DNA of 62,094 bases from the NCBI GenBank assembly GCA_017445585.1, contig JAFSTX010000067.1:1-62094 (forward strand), given 5' to 3'. A program made the position numbers and the translations under genes. Source of the DNA: Lachnospiraceae bacterium. GTDB taxonomy: Bacteria > Bacillota > Clostridia > Lachnospirales > Lachnospiraceae. Each line of letters starts with the position of its first letter. Within the stretch, counting starts at the first letter, position 1. Under the pieces are notes generated by a model, which had not been told where the DNA came from, searched no databases, and worked only from the letters and a program-made list of their open reading frames with translations. Below are positions 16,257 through 26,344 of this stretch, in pieces.

Positions 16257-18680
16257 ATGGCTGAAAAATACTACCTGATCGGCAATGCGCATCTGGATCC
16301 TGTGTGGCAGTGGAAAATATCCGAAGGACTGTCACTGATAAGGTCGACTTTTCGTTCGGCACTCGACAGGATGAACGAAGACGGGGACTACAGATTCACG
16401 AGCGCGTGCGCGGCGTATTATCTCTGGATCAAAGAGAGCGATCCCGGCATGTTCGATGAGATCAGAGCGAGGGTCAGAGAGGGCCGCTGGGGACTCACCG
16501 GAGGCATGTGGGTCCAGCCGGACTGCAATATCCCGTCGGGCGAGGCCTTTTGCAGGCATTTCCTGTATTCCCAGAAATTCTACAAAGAGTATTTCGGAAG
16601 GATCACAAATATCGGATATAACGTGGACTCGTTCGGACACAGCGCGGCGCTTCCGCAGCTGCTTAAGAAATCCGGAATAGACTGTTATGTGTACATGCGT
16701 CCTTGCAGAGAGACGGAGAATCCCGCCTTGCCTGTCGAAAACCTCCACATCTGGAAGGGACCGGACGGCAGTGAGGTGACGGCTTTCCGCATACCGGACC
16801 TGTACAACGGCGACCTCTCAGAGGAGCGCGTAGATATCTACCGTGAGAAATCACAGGATCAGATGATCTTTTTCGGGATAGGCAATCACGGGGGAGGTCC
16901 CTCCAGAGAGCATCTCAGACAGGCCCGCGAACTGGTAAGGGATGAAAAATTCGTCTACGCGATCCCGGAAGAATACTTTGAAAACGTATCAGGAGCAGAG
17001 ATGCCCGTAGTATCCGGAGATCTCAAACACCATGCCTCAGGCTGCTACAGCGCGAACAGCAGGATTAAGTACGCGAACCGCCGCGCCGAGTGCGAACTGG
17101 TCAGGGCGGAGATATTCGATACGCTGGCATCTGTGCTGACGGGCGGACGGCTTCACGGCGCGAGAATCGAAGATGCCTGGCAGAGAGTCATGTTCAATCA
17201 GTTCCATGACGTGCTGGCCGGCTGCTGCATAAAGGACGCGTATAACGACGCATATAATGCCTTCGGATATGCGAGGCAGATCGCACGGGAGATCGAGGAT
17301 CTCGCCCTGCAGAGTATCGCCGGCATGATCAGGACTACGGACTTTCTGGACGCGGACGTGTCCGAGATGCGCGACAGACTGTGGCTTCGCGAGGGCGAGG
17401 GTTCGCCGATGGCCGTTTTCAATCCTCATCCTTTTGCGGTCAGGACTGCAGTAAGCTTCGGCGCGTACAGCGTTTCGCAGGTATTGGATCACGTAGGAAA
17501 ACAAGTGCCCTTCCAGATGGTAAGAGCGCCTTATACTGACGGTACCAAGTTCGAAAAATGTCTGTTCACGGTGGAGCTCCCCGCAATGGGCTACCGTGTT
17601 TACTACATCTACAGCAAGACGCAGGATCAGACGGTCAGGACCGCCGTAACTGGGCTTAAAGCTGCGGAATGCACGCTCGAAAACGATCTTGTAAGGATCA
17701 GCTTCGACAGGGAAAGCGGCGCCGCGATCTCCTACATATTAAAGTCCGAAAACCGTGAATTTGCAAAAGGACCGCTTGGCAAAGCGATCGTCTGCGACGA
17801 TACGGGGCATGATACGTGGTCTCACCTGATCAATTATCTGAACGACGATATCGGCGCTTTCGGCGGGGGAACCCTTTCCGTGATTGAAAACGGTCCCGTC
17901 CGGGCGACATTGAAATCCGTAACCGGATACGGCAATTCCGTCCTGAAAAGGTATTACTCCCTTTACAGAAACGATCCGAGACTGCATATCCGCTGCGTGC
18001 TGGATACCGATGAGGAGTACAAGCTGATAAAGCTCTCTTTCCCCGTAAACGTCGAATCGCCAAAGGCTGTCTACTCCATGCCGTACGGCTTTATCGAAAA
18101 AGCGGCAAACGGAGAGGAAGACGCGGCGCATGAGTGGGCGGATATGGCCGATAAAGATACCGGAGCAGGTCTTGGTCTTATCAACGACGGCAGATACAGC
18201 CACTGCGCTATCGGAAACGATCTGAGGATCATGGTCGCGCGCTCGTGCGCTTATCTGGACCACTACGGCAGAGTGTCGCGTGACGATGAGATGGAGTTTA
18301 TCGACAAGGGCGAGCAGGAGTTCAATCTGATACTCTGTCCTCATACGGGAGAGATACCGGCGGAGCTTACGAATCAGGGCAGGCTGCTGAATATGCCTCC
18401 GGTCCTTGTGCAGGAGAGCCATCACGGCGGAAGCCTGCCCCAGGAGTGCAGCGCCATGAATATCGACCGGGATAATATAAGTGTTTCCGCACTGAAAGGG
18501 AGCGAAGACGGCGACGGCTTAGTGCTGAGACTGACTGAAACTGCCGGGAGAGCAGTAAATGCGACGGTGAATTTTACGGCAATGGAAAAGAGCTTTGAGC
18601 TCGGCTTTGCGCCTTTTGAGGTAAAAACTGTCAGGATAGGCAAAGACGGTTCGCTCAAAGAGATCCCCATCATAGAATAA
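16257..18680 (+). CDS. GH38 alpha-mannosidase
   Basis: GH38 enzymes are zinc-dependent retaining alpha-mannosidases. The 807-residue product has the zinc ligands His12 and Asp14 in NAHLDPVWQW near the N-terminus, the nucleophile Asp124 in NVDSFGHS, and His317 in FNQFHD. The all-alpha and beta-sandwich domains typical of the family follow. It has no signal peptide, so it acts in the cytoplasm on imported oligosaccharides. The ATG follows GAAGGAG. It shares the transcript with the GH42 gene and ends at a terminator. Confidence 0.94.
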   Translation: MAEKYYLIGNAHLDPVWQWKISEGLSLIRSTFRSALDRMNEDGDYRFTSACAAYYLWIKESDPGMFDEIRARVREGRWGLTGGMWVQPDCNIPSGEAFCRHFLYSQKFYKEYFGRITNIGYNVDSFGHSAALPQLLKKSGIDCYVYMRPCRETENPALPVENLHIWKGPDGSEVTAFRIPDLYNGDLSEERVDIYREKSQDQMIFFGIGNHGGGPSREHLRQARELVRDEKFVYAIPEEYFENVSGAEMPVVSGDLKHHASGCYSANSRIKYANRRAECELVRAEIFDTLASVLTGGRLHGARIEDAWQRVMFNQFHDVLAGCCIKDAYNDAYNAFGYARQIAREIEDLALQSIAGMIRTTDFLDADVSEMRDRLWLREGEGSPMAVFNPHPFAVRTAVSFGAYSVSQVLDHVGKQVPFQMVRAPYTDGTKFEKCLFTVELPAMGYRVYYIYSKTQDQTVRTAVTGLKAAECTLENDLVRISFDRESGAAISYILKSENREFAKGPLGKAIVCDDTGHDTWSHLINYLNDDIGAFGGGTLSVIENGPVRATLKSVTGYGNSVLKRYYSLYRNDPRLHIRCVLDTDEEYKLIKLSFPVNVESPKAVYSMPYGFIEKAANGEEDAAHEWADMADKDTGAGLGLINDGRYSHCAIGNDLRIMVARSCAYLDHYGRVSRDDEMEFIDKGEQEFNLILCPHTGEIPAELTNQGRLLNMPPVLVQESHHGGSLPQECSAMNIDRDNISVSALKGSEDGDGLVLRLTETAGRAVNATVNFTAMEKSFELGFAPFEVKTVRIGKDGSLKEIPIIE

Positions 18681-18703
18681 ACGGCGCACATGATCATAAG
18701 CTT

Positions 18704-18734
18704 AAATGACCGCTTTAACGGCGGTCATTTTTTG
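18704..18734 (+). terminator. Intrinsic terminator after the GH38 gene
   Basis: AAATGACCGC (18704-18713) pairs with GCGGTCATTT (18721-18730), followed by TTTTT counting the stem end. It lies between the GH38 gene and the convergent AraC gene. Confidence 0.88.
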
Positions 18735-18769
18735 AAAACACTGATCCCGGCAGGCCGGACATTTTGATT

Positions 18770-19690
18770 TTATGATTCCAGATGGTAATATACGCTTGCG
18801 GGCGGATCGTTGTAGATCTGCTTGAAGCCCATGGGGGTTATCTCCATCTGGGTCTTGAAGCAGTTGATAAAGTAGCTGGTGCTGGAAAAACCGACAGATA
18901 GCGCGATCTCCGAGATGTTCATTTCGGAGTTGATCAGCATCCGCTTAGCCTTGCAGACTCTGACGTAATTAAGGTATTCGTTGAAGCTCTTGCCGGTGAT
19001 CTTTTTGAAATAAGCGGAAAAATCCGACTGGCGCAGACCGAATTTCTTTGCGATCTGGACGGCGGTCAGCTTTTCGGCATAATTACCGGATATATAGTGG
19101 AATATATCGGTGAACTTGTTTCTGATCGACTCGCTGATCTCTTCCTCGGAAGGATTGACGGTATTGACCTTGCGGATAAGATCGAGAAGGATATGGGATA
19201 TATATATACGGATCGCGAATTTATACGCGTAGCCCCGCTCCCGGTCCTCCTTCATGATATTGTCGATGCAGCTCTTTATATTCGAATTCTCGACTTCCTC
19301 TTTTGTGTAGCGGGTCTTGAAATCCGAAAAGGCCATGATATAGGGGATGACGTATTTGAGCTCCATCAGTGACTGGGTATCGGAGCAGATGGTCTCCGGC
19401 AGGAATTTTACAGCAAAGGACCTGTGAATGCCGTGGTCCGGAACTATGACGGAATGGACCTCCTTTGCATTGATGAGTACCATTTCGCCGGGGCTGAGGG
19501 TATATTTCGCGTCATTGACGGTGACTACGAACTTTCCCTCCAGAATATAGATGATCTCGATCACGTTATGATAATGCGGTGAGGTCATCAGTACAGGATG
19601 GTCGCAGATCTGATACACGAGCTCGTAGTCCTCGAGCCTGGATTCACCCTTCTCTTCGTAAATGCTGTTTGATGTCAGATCCTGCGCCAT
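18770..19690 (-). CDS. AraC-family transcriptional regulator
   Basis: The 306-residue product has an N-terminal cupin sensor domain (HYHNVIEIIYILEGKF, then PGEMVLINAKEVHSV) and a C-terminal pair of helix-turn-helix motifs. The latter include VQIAKKFGLRQSDFSAYFK and ISEIALSVGFSSTSYFIN. Such proteins usually activate sugar-use genes in response to a sugar. The start at 19690 (minus strand) follows GGAGGG. It lies between two copies of the shared regulatory element and is the obvious candidate to read them. The ligand is unknown. Confidence 0.92.
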   Translation of the reverse strand: MAQDLTSNSIYEEKGESRLEDYELVYQICDHPVLMTSPHYHNVIEIIYILEGKFVVTVNDAKYTLSPGEMVLINAKEVHSVIVPDHGIHRSFAVKFLPETICSDTQSLMELKYVIPYIMAFSDFKTRYTKEEVENSNIKSCIDNIMKEDRERGYAYKFAIRIYISHILLDLIRKVNTVNPSEEEISESIRNKFTDIFHYISGNYAEKLTAVQIAKKFGLRQSDFSAYFKKITGKSFNEYLNYVRVCKAKRMLINSEMNISEIALSVGFSSTSYFINCFKTQMEITPMGFKQIYNDPPASVYYHLES

Positions 19691-19868
19691 GGTACCCTCC
19701 GCATTTTATAAAAAGTAGATATTGAAGTGTAAAAAGTTATATTTTAATTCGCATTTGATTTAATTATATATCAGTCTCCCGGCAAAGGCAAGCCCGTTTG
19801 ATTTGTGCGTTTTAAGTGATTTTCAGCCCCCGGAAAAGCAGATTAGTAATATATTTTAATTAAAAAGG

Positions 19869-19958
19869 AAAAATGTTTAAATTTTTGCATAATTTGTGTA
19901 GTTATTGATATACAAGCTTTTTTCGCGCATGCTACAATGCAGTCAAAGTATGAGGGGG
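19869..19958 (+). promoter_or_regulatory. Shared regulatory element and promoter, copy 2 (ABC importer unit)
   Basis: Copy 2 of the element has AAAAATGTTTAA at 19869, TTATTGATATACAAGC in the middle, GCATGC, then a -10 TACAAT at 19933-19938 and GGGGG at 19953. Its spacing is base-for-base the same as copies 1 and 3. The GGGGG run also serves as part of the ribosome site for the short frame and permease that follow. The 5' gap (19691-19868) between the AraC gene and this element is AT-rich and shows no gene. Confidence 0.78.
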
Positions 19959-19970
19959 TATTATGCCTGT

Positions 19971-20819
19971 ATGAAAAAATCAAGGCTTGAGAAAAAAGAA
20001 AACGCCGGCATAATGAATGTTCTGTTCGTCCTGTTCATCATCTACGGGGCGACGCTCCTTCTGCCGCTTGTCTGGATGCTGATCAATTCGTTCAAGCCGG
20101 ATAACAATGAGTTCTTCTATGATCAATGGAAGTTCACGAGCTTCACTCTGGAGAACTACAAGCTGCTCTTTACCGGCGAAAACAATATCCTCGGGATGCT
20201 CGCGAATACGCTTATCCTCTCGCTGACCATCCCCACGGTCTCGGCCTTCTTTTCACTCTGCGCGGCGCATGCAGTCGCCAGCTTTCAGTATAAGCTGAGG
20301 AACGTCGTCTATTTCATCTTTATCATGCCGATGTTCGTATCCGTGGCAGGCACCACGCCCTATGTATACAAGCTCCTCAATGACCTCGGGCTTTTTGACA
20401 AGCATATCGGACTGATCATCATGTCCTGCGGCGTATCGGGCTTCGGTTTCCTGATGTATTACTCGGTATTCCGCAACATCTCGCACACATATGTGGAGGC
20501 TGCGATGATAGATGGCGCGGGGTACTGGAGGACCTTCCTCCAGATTCTGGTCCCCCAGGCAAAGAACATGGTCGTCGCGCAGTGGGTCATGGGGTTTATC
20601 GGGACCTGGAACGATTTCTCCGGACCGTACCTGTTCATGCCCTCGCATCCGACACTCGGCGTAGGAGTCAAGGAGATATCCGACAAGATCGACCTTGGCC
20701 ACAGCTATCCTGAGCTTTTTGCAACCATTATCATAATGCTGATACCTATCATCATACTGTTCTTCGCCTTCCAGAAAAAGATCATGACCGTATCACTGGG
20801 CGGCGGCATCAAGGGCTGA
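19971..20819 (+). CDS. Sugar ABC transporter permease (MalG type)
   Basis: This is one of the two inner-membrane subunits of a carbohydrate uptake (CUT1-type) importer. From the ATG at 19971 it has 282 residues, about six membrane helices, and the ATPase-contact EAA motif EAAMIDGAGYWRTFLQILVP. A three-codon frame (ATG CCT GTA TGA, 19963-19974) follows the GAGGGGG site and overlaps this start by ATGA, which suggests coupling. Longer in-frame starts fall inside the promoter. The substrate-binding protein and partner permease follow. Confidence 0.92.
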   Translation: MKKSRLEKKENAGIMNVLFVLFIIYGATLLLPLVWMLINSFKPDNNEFFYDQWKFTSFTLENYKLLFTGENNILGMLANTLILSLTIPTVSAFFSLCAAHAVASFQYKLRNVVYFIFIMPMFVSVAGTTPYVYKLLNDLGLFDKHIGLIIMSCGVSGFGFLMYYSVFRNISHTYVEAAMIDGAGYWRTFLQILVPQAKNMVVAQWVMGFIGTWNDFSGPYLFMPSHPTLGVGVKEISDKIDLGHSYPELFATIIIMLIPIIILFFAFQKKIMTVSLGGGIKG

Positions 20820-20864
20820 GACCGGAATAATACTATCGAAATAACACTAAAAGGAGCGATAAAC

Positions 20865-22499
20865 ATGAAGCTGTCCAAGAGAATACTGATATTTGCACTT
20901 GCGGGAATTATGACTGTCTGCACGGCCGCATGCGGCGGTTCGGACGATAACGGCACCTCGGGCACCGGTGAGGAGGCCACTAAGGGAGCATCGAACCAGA
21001 GCTACGATCTGGTCGTGAAGTATTACTCCGGAGCCTACGGAGACGAGTGGATCAAGCTCGCAGCGGAGGAGTTCGGCGCGGAAAAGGGTGTTAATGTCCA
21101 GACGATCCCTTCGAGCGACATGGACTGCGGCGCTGAAAACAGCCTCACGGCCGGAAAGAACCTCGCCGACGTATACATCGGATCCTCCAAGCGCTGGCAG
21201 AGCTGGGTCCAGAACGGATACATCGAGAATATCACCAGTGTATATGAGTCCACCGTAAAGACCTCATCCGGCGACGTCAAGATCTCCGAATACATCGATC
21301 CCGACGTGGTAGGACGCTACTATACCGAGAGACAGGTCGGTACCGGCGACGCCTATTACTGGGTCATGCCTTTCTCCGCGATGCCCATGTCGCTGGCCTA
21401 CAACGCCGGCGTGCTGACAAAGATCCCTCACGTTTCGTCCACGGCGGTCTCCGCTCAGTCGGTCGACGCTTCCAGTGGCAAGTGGATCGCGCCGCCCGCA
21501 AATCTTTCCGAGTGGCTTGCCCTCTGCGAGGACGTGAACGCGTATAAGAGCGACGACGGCCACAAGTACGTCCCGTTTGGCTGGACGGCTCTGGCCCCTC
21601 AGCAGATATACTACTTTATGTTCACCTGGTGGGCTCAGTACCAGGGTCTTGAGACTTCGAACATCGACGGCCAGGGCAGCTTCTACGATTTCTGGAACTT
21701 TGGAAATACCTCCCAGACCACGCTGGATCAGACGTTTTCAAGCAATGTCTTCGATCAGAAAGGTCTGGCGGCTTCGCTCGATGCAATAAAGCAGCTTATA
21801 ATCGATCCGGAAGCGCAGGCCTACAAAAACAGCCTTTCCGCTGTTAATACCCTTACTACCCAGGAACTTACCCGTGCGCTCTACGCCGAGCGCAACGAGG
21901 AGCGTCCCGTCATCGCCATGGCCAGCTCGTTCGGCGAGTCCGAGGCCAGACTGACCGGAGTCATCGACAGCGATTCCGACGGAAAGAACGATTCAGACAT
22001 CCGCTTTATGAATATCCCCGCTCTCGACGGACATGAGAGCGAGAAATATCTCTACTGCGCGAACGACGATATCATGTTCATCCCCAGCGGCGCCGAGCAC
22101 AAGGATCTGGCCAAGGAATTCCTCGCCTTCCTGTGCAGCGAGGACCAGCTGATGAAGTTTACCATCCGCTCGGGCGGCGGCATCCGCCCCTTTGGCTATG
22201 ATGCCAGGACGATCACGGACGAGTCCATGACCGAATATAACAAGAGCGTATTCGAAGTCTACTACGGCAGCACGAGGATCTACGATTTCCCGATGAATGC
22301 GTACCGCCAGAGCCCGTTTGCGATCTCCCTGATCTATACTCATGAGCGTCCCATCGCCTTTGCCGAGGTTACGCCGTCCACAGTCGTAAATATGCTCAAA
22401 AAGACCGACGGAGCGGCGGTCATGGCCGAGGCCAAGAGGACTTTTGAGCTTTCAAAGCAGAATTACATCAAGAAATTCAGAATGACAGAGATACAGTAG
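20865..22499 (+). CDS. Extracellular sugar-binding lipoprotein of the ABC importer
   Basis: The 544-residue product has a signal peptide and lipobox (CTAAC, Cys about residue 22), then a family-1 type solute-binding fold (EWIKLAAEEFGAEKGVNV, DVYIGSSKRW). It should capture an oligosaccharide at the outer face of the membrane and deliver it to the two permeases. It is longer than the common 420-450 residues because of internal loops. The ATG follows AAAGGAG, 45 bases after the first permease. It ends in TAG. Confidence 0.92.
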   Translation: MKLSKRILIFALAGIMTVCTAACGGSDDNGTSGTGEEATKGASNQSYDLVVKYYSGAYGDEWIKLAAEEFGAEKGVNVQTIPSSDMDCGAENSLTAGKNLADVYIGSSKRWQSWVQNGYIENITSVYESTVKTSSGDVKISEYIDPDVVGRYYTERQVGTGDAYYWVMPFSAMPMSLAYNAGVLTKIPHVSSTAVSAQSVDASSGKWIAPPANLSEWLALCEDVNAYKSDDGHKYVPFGWTALAPQQIYYFMFTWWAQYQGLETSNIDGQGSFYDFWNFGNTSQTTLDQTFSSNVFDQKGLAASLDAIKQLIIDPEAQAYKNSLSAVNTLTTQELTRALYAERNEERPVIAMASSFGESEARLTGVIDSDSDGKNDSDIRFMNIPALDGHESEKYLYCANDDIMFIPSGAEHKDLAKEFLAFLCSEDQLMKFTIRSGGGIRPFGYDARTITDESMTEYNKSVFEVYYGSTRIYDFPMNAYRQSPFAISLIYTHERPIAFAEVTPSTVVNMLKKTDGAAVMAEAKRTFELSKQNYIKKFRMTEIQ

Positions 22500-22548
22500 C
22501 ACGGCGGGTACCCCTGATTCAGTAAGATCGTTCCGGAGGCGGAAAACA

Positions 22549-23517
22549 GTGAACAGCAATGACAGCAAAAAAGTGAAAAAACGCGGAAAATATACAAAGC
22601 GGAACCTTTTTATAGCCTCTTTGCTTGTGGTTCCGATGCTTCATTTTGTCGTATTCTGGCTGTATATAAACCTGAGGACCATCTCGCTTGCTTTTACCGA
22701 GTGGGACTACTTTGAGAATACCTACAAATTTGCCGGCATAGATAATTTTATCGAGCAGTTCAGGCAGTTCCATGAGCGTCCGGAGACCATGAACATGTTT
22801 ATCAATTCGTTCAGGGCCATCGGCATCAACCTTGCCTGCCTCGTGCTGGCCATCCTGATCGGTTACGCATTCTCAAAGCATATCCGCGGCGAGCGTGTAT
22901 TCAGGATCATTTTTTACCTGCCTTCCATGATCTCGATCGTCATACTGACACTCAGCTACAGATATATGTTCGCCTACAGCCCCGGAATGCTCCAGGGCCC
23001 GGCGGCCGAGCTGCTTCGTCTGATCGGAGTTAACTACAATGGCTGGGAGGCCTCGCTTGACGATCCCGAGGTCATAAGCAGGCTCTGGATGCTGATCTCG
23101 GTCTTCTGCGTATGGGCCAGCGCCGGCGTAAACATCATCATGATGTCGTCGGCCATGTCGCGCATTCCAAAGGAGGTCATCGAGTCGGCAAAGCTCGACG
23201 GAGTCGGTTTCTGGCGCGAGCTTTTCCAGATCCACATACCGCTGATCATGCCTACGGTCAGCGTATTCCTGATCAACTGCATGATGGCGGTCTCGGCCTT
23301 TTATATTCAGCCGATGCTTATCCTGGCGGGCAATACCGGCCCGCGCAGCGCATACAGTACGGTGGGCTGGTACATGTTTAACATGACGCCGATCGCCCAG
23401 AACTCCGACATGCCGCAGATATCCACGGTCGGTTTCCTGCTTACCGTATCGGTGACTTTCCTCGTGATCGTGACCAGAAAGATCACCGACAAGCTCACCC
23501 CCGACGTCGATTTTTAA
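22549..23517 (+). CDS. Sugar ABC transporter permease (MalF type)
   Basis: This is the second permease of the importer, 322 residues with about six membrane helices. It has the EAA-like ATPase-contact loop IPKEVIESAKLDGVGFWREL. The start is GTG at 22549, after CGGAGGCGG. No ATPase gene lies in this cluster or elsewhere in the window. In gut Firmicutes such importers often use one shared ATPase (MsmX/UgpC type) encoded elsewhere; this is an inference here. The anchored surface protein follows 13 bases later. Confidence 0.92.
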   Translation: MNSNDSKKVKKRGKYTKRNLFIASLLVVPMLHFVVFWLYINLRTISLAFTEWDYFENTYKFAGIDNFIEQFRQFHERPETMNMFINSFRAIGINLACLVLAILIGYAFSKHIRGERVFRIIFYLPSMISIVILTLSYRYMFAYSPGMLQGPAAELLRLIGVNYNGWEASLDDPEVISRLWMLISVFCVWASAGVNIIMMSSAMSRIPKEVIESAKLDGVGFWRELFQIHIPLIMPTVSVFLINCMMAVSAFYIQPMLILAGNTGPRSAYSTVGWYMFNMTPIAQNSDMPQISTVGFLLTVSVTFLVIVTRKITDKLTPDVDF

Positions 23518-23530
23518 GGAGAAGGACGCC

Positions 23531-26305
23531 ATGTATATACGCAGACTGACGAAAAAACTCATACCTGTCATGCTCGGTATCGTCATGATACTGCTGTACG
23601 CCGCGCCCGCAGCGGCGCAGGGTCCTGTGATAAAAGGCACTCCGGACGGTCAGAACAAGACCGTCGCGATGGATGAGCATTTTTATTCCGGTTCTCTGGA
23701 GCCGAGCTTTATGAGCGACAGCGTCCTGGTAAAGACGGATTCCTTCGGCATGCATTTTACGGGCGCCTATCATTATGGCTCCGCGCTCGTGCTGGCCGCG
23801 TACAGACTGGGAGATTACAACAGATTCACCTTCTCGGTGGACATGCTCTCGACAAATAACGGCTTCATCTATTGCGGCTTCGGCGGCGAGAGTCCTTCGA
23901 CCACCGTATCCAAATTTGATTTCAACCTCAGTATCGCCAGCGGAGTTGCGGCCATCTATGAGATGGGCGGCATGGACAGCTGGACAAATCGCGGCGTCAC
24001 GCAGCTAAGCAACGCACTCGCTGCCGGAAAGGTCACTGATTTTGCCGTGACTCTCCGTAAGATCTCCGGCAACACCTTCAGTCTCACAATGGAGATACTG
24101 GAGGAGGGCAAAGCGGTCGTGACGACTGATTTCGGGACAACTATCCGCATGGAGCATCCGGACGGATACTTCTGCATGTGGGGCGGTATCAACGAGATCT
24201 TCAGCCTCCGTGATTTCAAGGTGTACGACAGCCCGGATCACCTCGCTTTTTCCGATGATTTCACCGCCAGCAGCCTCACTTACGGGGACGAGGCGGTCGG
24301 CGACAGTTTCTGGCATACAAACGAATCCCGTTTTACCAGGGACGAGATCTTTATCGCACGTGATGCAGGTCCCATCTTCGGCAAGGCGGGCGATACCATA
24401 ACCGCAAAGAACCCTCTCACCGCCTGTGACCAGGTGAGTACGCCCTATGAGCTGAGCTTCAAAGCACAGCTCGGCGAACTGCAGGAGAATGCCATATTTG
24501 GCTTTTATCTCGGTGCGGATTCGCCCGGTGACCTTAGGAACTCCACGATCGTAGGTGTGTCGGCCACGCAGGACGGGTTTGCCCGTGTGAATCTGATAAA
24601 GAACGGCAGCGCGGTGGACTTCGGTGATGATCTGATCCCGCTCAGCGTGCTGAATATAGGCGGACCGTCCATCGACTTCGAGGCGTCCGTCAGCAGTGAT
24701 TACACTCTTACGGCGCGCATCGCAGGGGTGCTGTTTATATTCAACGACATAAAATACGACGGCTATTGGGGGATCTGTGATTACTCCCTTGACGGTGTGA
24801 GCGCCTCCGACGTGAGAGTCGATGAAGCGAAGCTTATCAGAAATACATACACGCCTTGCGATCAGCCCGATCTGTCAAACGACTTCGGAGGCATCAGGCT
24901 CACACAGGACGGCGTTGAGGAGTATTACATCAGCGACCGCACCTACTATATGGGCCCCGGTGTCTCGCTCAGACCCAAGGGTGCCTTTACCCCGGAGCCC
25001 TCGCTCTATTTTGAAAATTCCGGCTCCTACAGCTCCTTCGGACCGAAAAAGCCCTATACTGATTTCATCCTGCAGTTCGACGTACGGATGGTCTCCGAGG
25101 GCCACAACAGCCAGTGGTTCGGAGTGAATTTCGGTAAGGATTCCTACGCCACCATACCCGACCGATACAGCGGTATCTACTTCGAGTATTACGCCTGGGG
25201 AGTCGATCCCTGCACGTACATGACCACAAATCAGTGCAGCTTTGCGGACGGCTCCAAGACGCAGAAGATAGAGGATTACCACTTCTACAAAGATCAGGAC
25301 ACGAAGTACAACTTCATGTTCGTGGCCAAAAACCGCACGGTCTATGTCTATTTCAAGGAAGACAGCGAGGATATCTCTCAGCTGGGCATCTGCCGCGCCG
25401 TCATTCCGGATATCAACACTGCCGGGTATGTCACCATATTTGGCGTGAGCGGGCTGTCCTTTGATATCTTCAATTATAAACTGACAAATATAGCTCCCGA
25501 AGCGACCGGAGATTCCGCAATCGCGCTCAGGGAGAGCTTTGACGGTGCCGTATCCGATAAGCTTCAGACAGAAGGAGCTGCTGCGGTAAACGATGGTGCG
25601 ATGAAGCTCTCGGGCGGAAGTCTCGGAATGAAGGAGAGCAGCAGATATTACATCGCAGATTTTACCCTGCTGGGTACAGGCACCGACCTGACGGTCAGCC
25701 TGCCCGGAGAAAACTCGCTGACCCTGTCCGGGGATCTGCAGAAGGTCACGGTGCATGAGGGCGAAAAGGAAACCGAATTTGATATATCGGGTTACAGACT
25801 TTCGGACTATGTGAATACCGATTTTGAACTGATAGTTCAGTATGACGCGTTATCACTCGCCGCAAAAGGCGTCTACGAGCCTGCCGACAGGCTGTCCGCG
25901 CCCATAGTCGAGTATACATTTTCCGCTCCTGTCGGTGACGGGAGGCTTTCTTGGACGTCGGATAACGCAGCGATAGACGATATATCTGTGTATACGCTCG
26001 ACAGCACCTTTGCTGCGGCGAAAGTCAGCTTTGAACAGGATCCTAACAATACGGATATCTGGCAGCCTAAGCCCGTAGCTCATGCCGCTGATTCTGAGGC
26101 TCAGACGCCCGGACAGTCCGATCCTGCGGAGCAGACTCCCTCTTCTCCGGAAGAGAACGAAGGGCTGCCCACGCTCTTTATCATCCTTTATTCGGTGATA
26201 GGAGCGGTCATTCTGATACTTCTCGGCGTGATCATCGGCATGTCCGTCAAAAAGAAAAAGAAGAGCAACGCGTCTGCGCCGAAAGCCCCTTCGGACAAGG
26301 CCTGA
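23531..26305 (+). CDS. Membrane-anchored surface protein with beta-sandwich domains
   Basis: I do not recognise a named family. The 924-residue product has a signal peptide (cut near AAAQG, residue 29) and several lectin-like beta-sandwich segments of about 200 residues (for example from residues 50-230, 235-420, 440-650). A Pro/Ser/Glu linker and one membrane helix near the C-terminus (ILYSVIGAVILILLGVII), followed by a lysine run, complete it. No LPXTG sorting motif is present. It likely displays glycan-binding modules at the cell surface. It follows the importer genes with 13 bases between. Confidence 0.75.
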   Translation: MYIRRLTKKLIPVMLGIVMILLYAAPAAAQGPVIKGTPDGQNKTVAMDEHFYSGSLEPSFMSDSVLVKTDSFGMHFTGAYHYGSALVLAAYRLGDYNRFTFSVDMLSTNNGFIYCGFGGESPSTTVSKFDFNLSIASGVAAIYEMGGMDSWTNRGVTQLSNALAAGKVTDFAVTLRKISGNTFSLTMEILEEGKAVVTTDFGTTIRMEHPDGYFCMWGGINEIFSLRDFKVYDSPDHLAFSDDFTASSLTYGDEAVGDSFWHTNESRFTRDEIFIARDAGPIFGKAGDTITAKNPLTACDQVSTPYELSFKAQLGELQENAIFGFYLGADSPGDLRNSTIVGVSATQDGFARVNLIKNGSAVDFGDDLIPLSVLNIGGPSIDFEASVSSDYTLTARIAGVLFIFNDIKYDGYWGICDYSLDGVSASDVRVDEAKLIRNTYTPCDQPDLSNDFGGIRLTQDGVEEYYISDRTYYMGPGVSLRPKGAFTPEPSLYFENSGSYSSFGPKKPYTDFILQFDVRMVSEGHNSQWFGVNFGKDSYATIPDRYSGIYFEYYAWGVDPCTYMTTNQCSFADGSKTQKIEDYHFYKDQDTKYNFMFVAKNRTVYVYFKEDSEDISQLGICRAVIPDINTAGYVTIFGVSGLSFDIFNYKLTNIAPEATGDSAIALRESFDGAVSDKLQTEGAAAVNDGAMKLSGGSLGMKESSRYYIADFTLLGTGTDLTVSLPGENSLTLSGDLQKVTVHEGEKETEFDISGYRLSDYVNTDFELIVQYDALSLAAKGVYEPADRLSAPIVEYTFSAPVGDGRLSWTSDNAAIDDISVYTLDSTFAAAKVSFEQDPNNTDIWQPKPVAHAADSEAQTPGQSDPAEQTPSSPEENEGLPTLFIILYSVIGAVILILLGVIIGMSVKKKKKSNASAPKAPSDKA

Positions 26306-26344
26306 GAGCTTTTCCGGAGAGACTGAACGGAGGTGAAACAGCTT

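Noticed and set aside
16167-16264. 32-codon frame between the GH42 and GH38 genes
   Set aside because: It lacks a ribosome site, overlaps the GH38 start, and its translation has no protein-like pattern.
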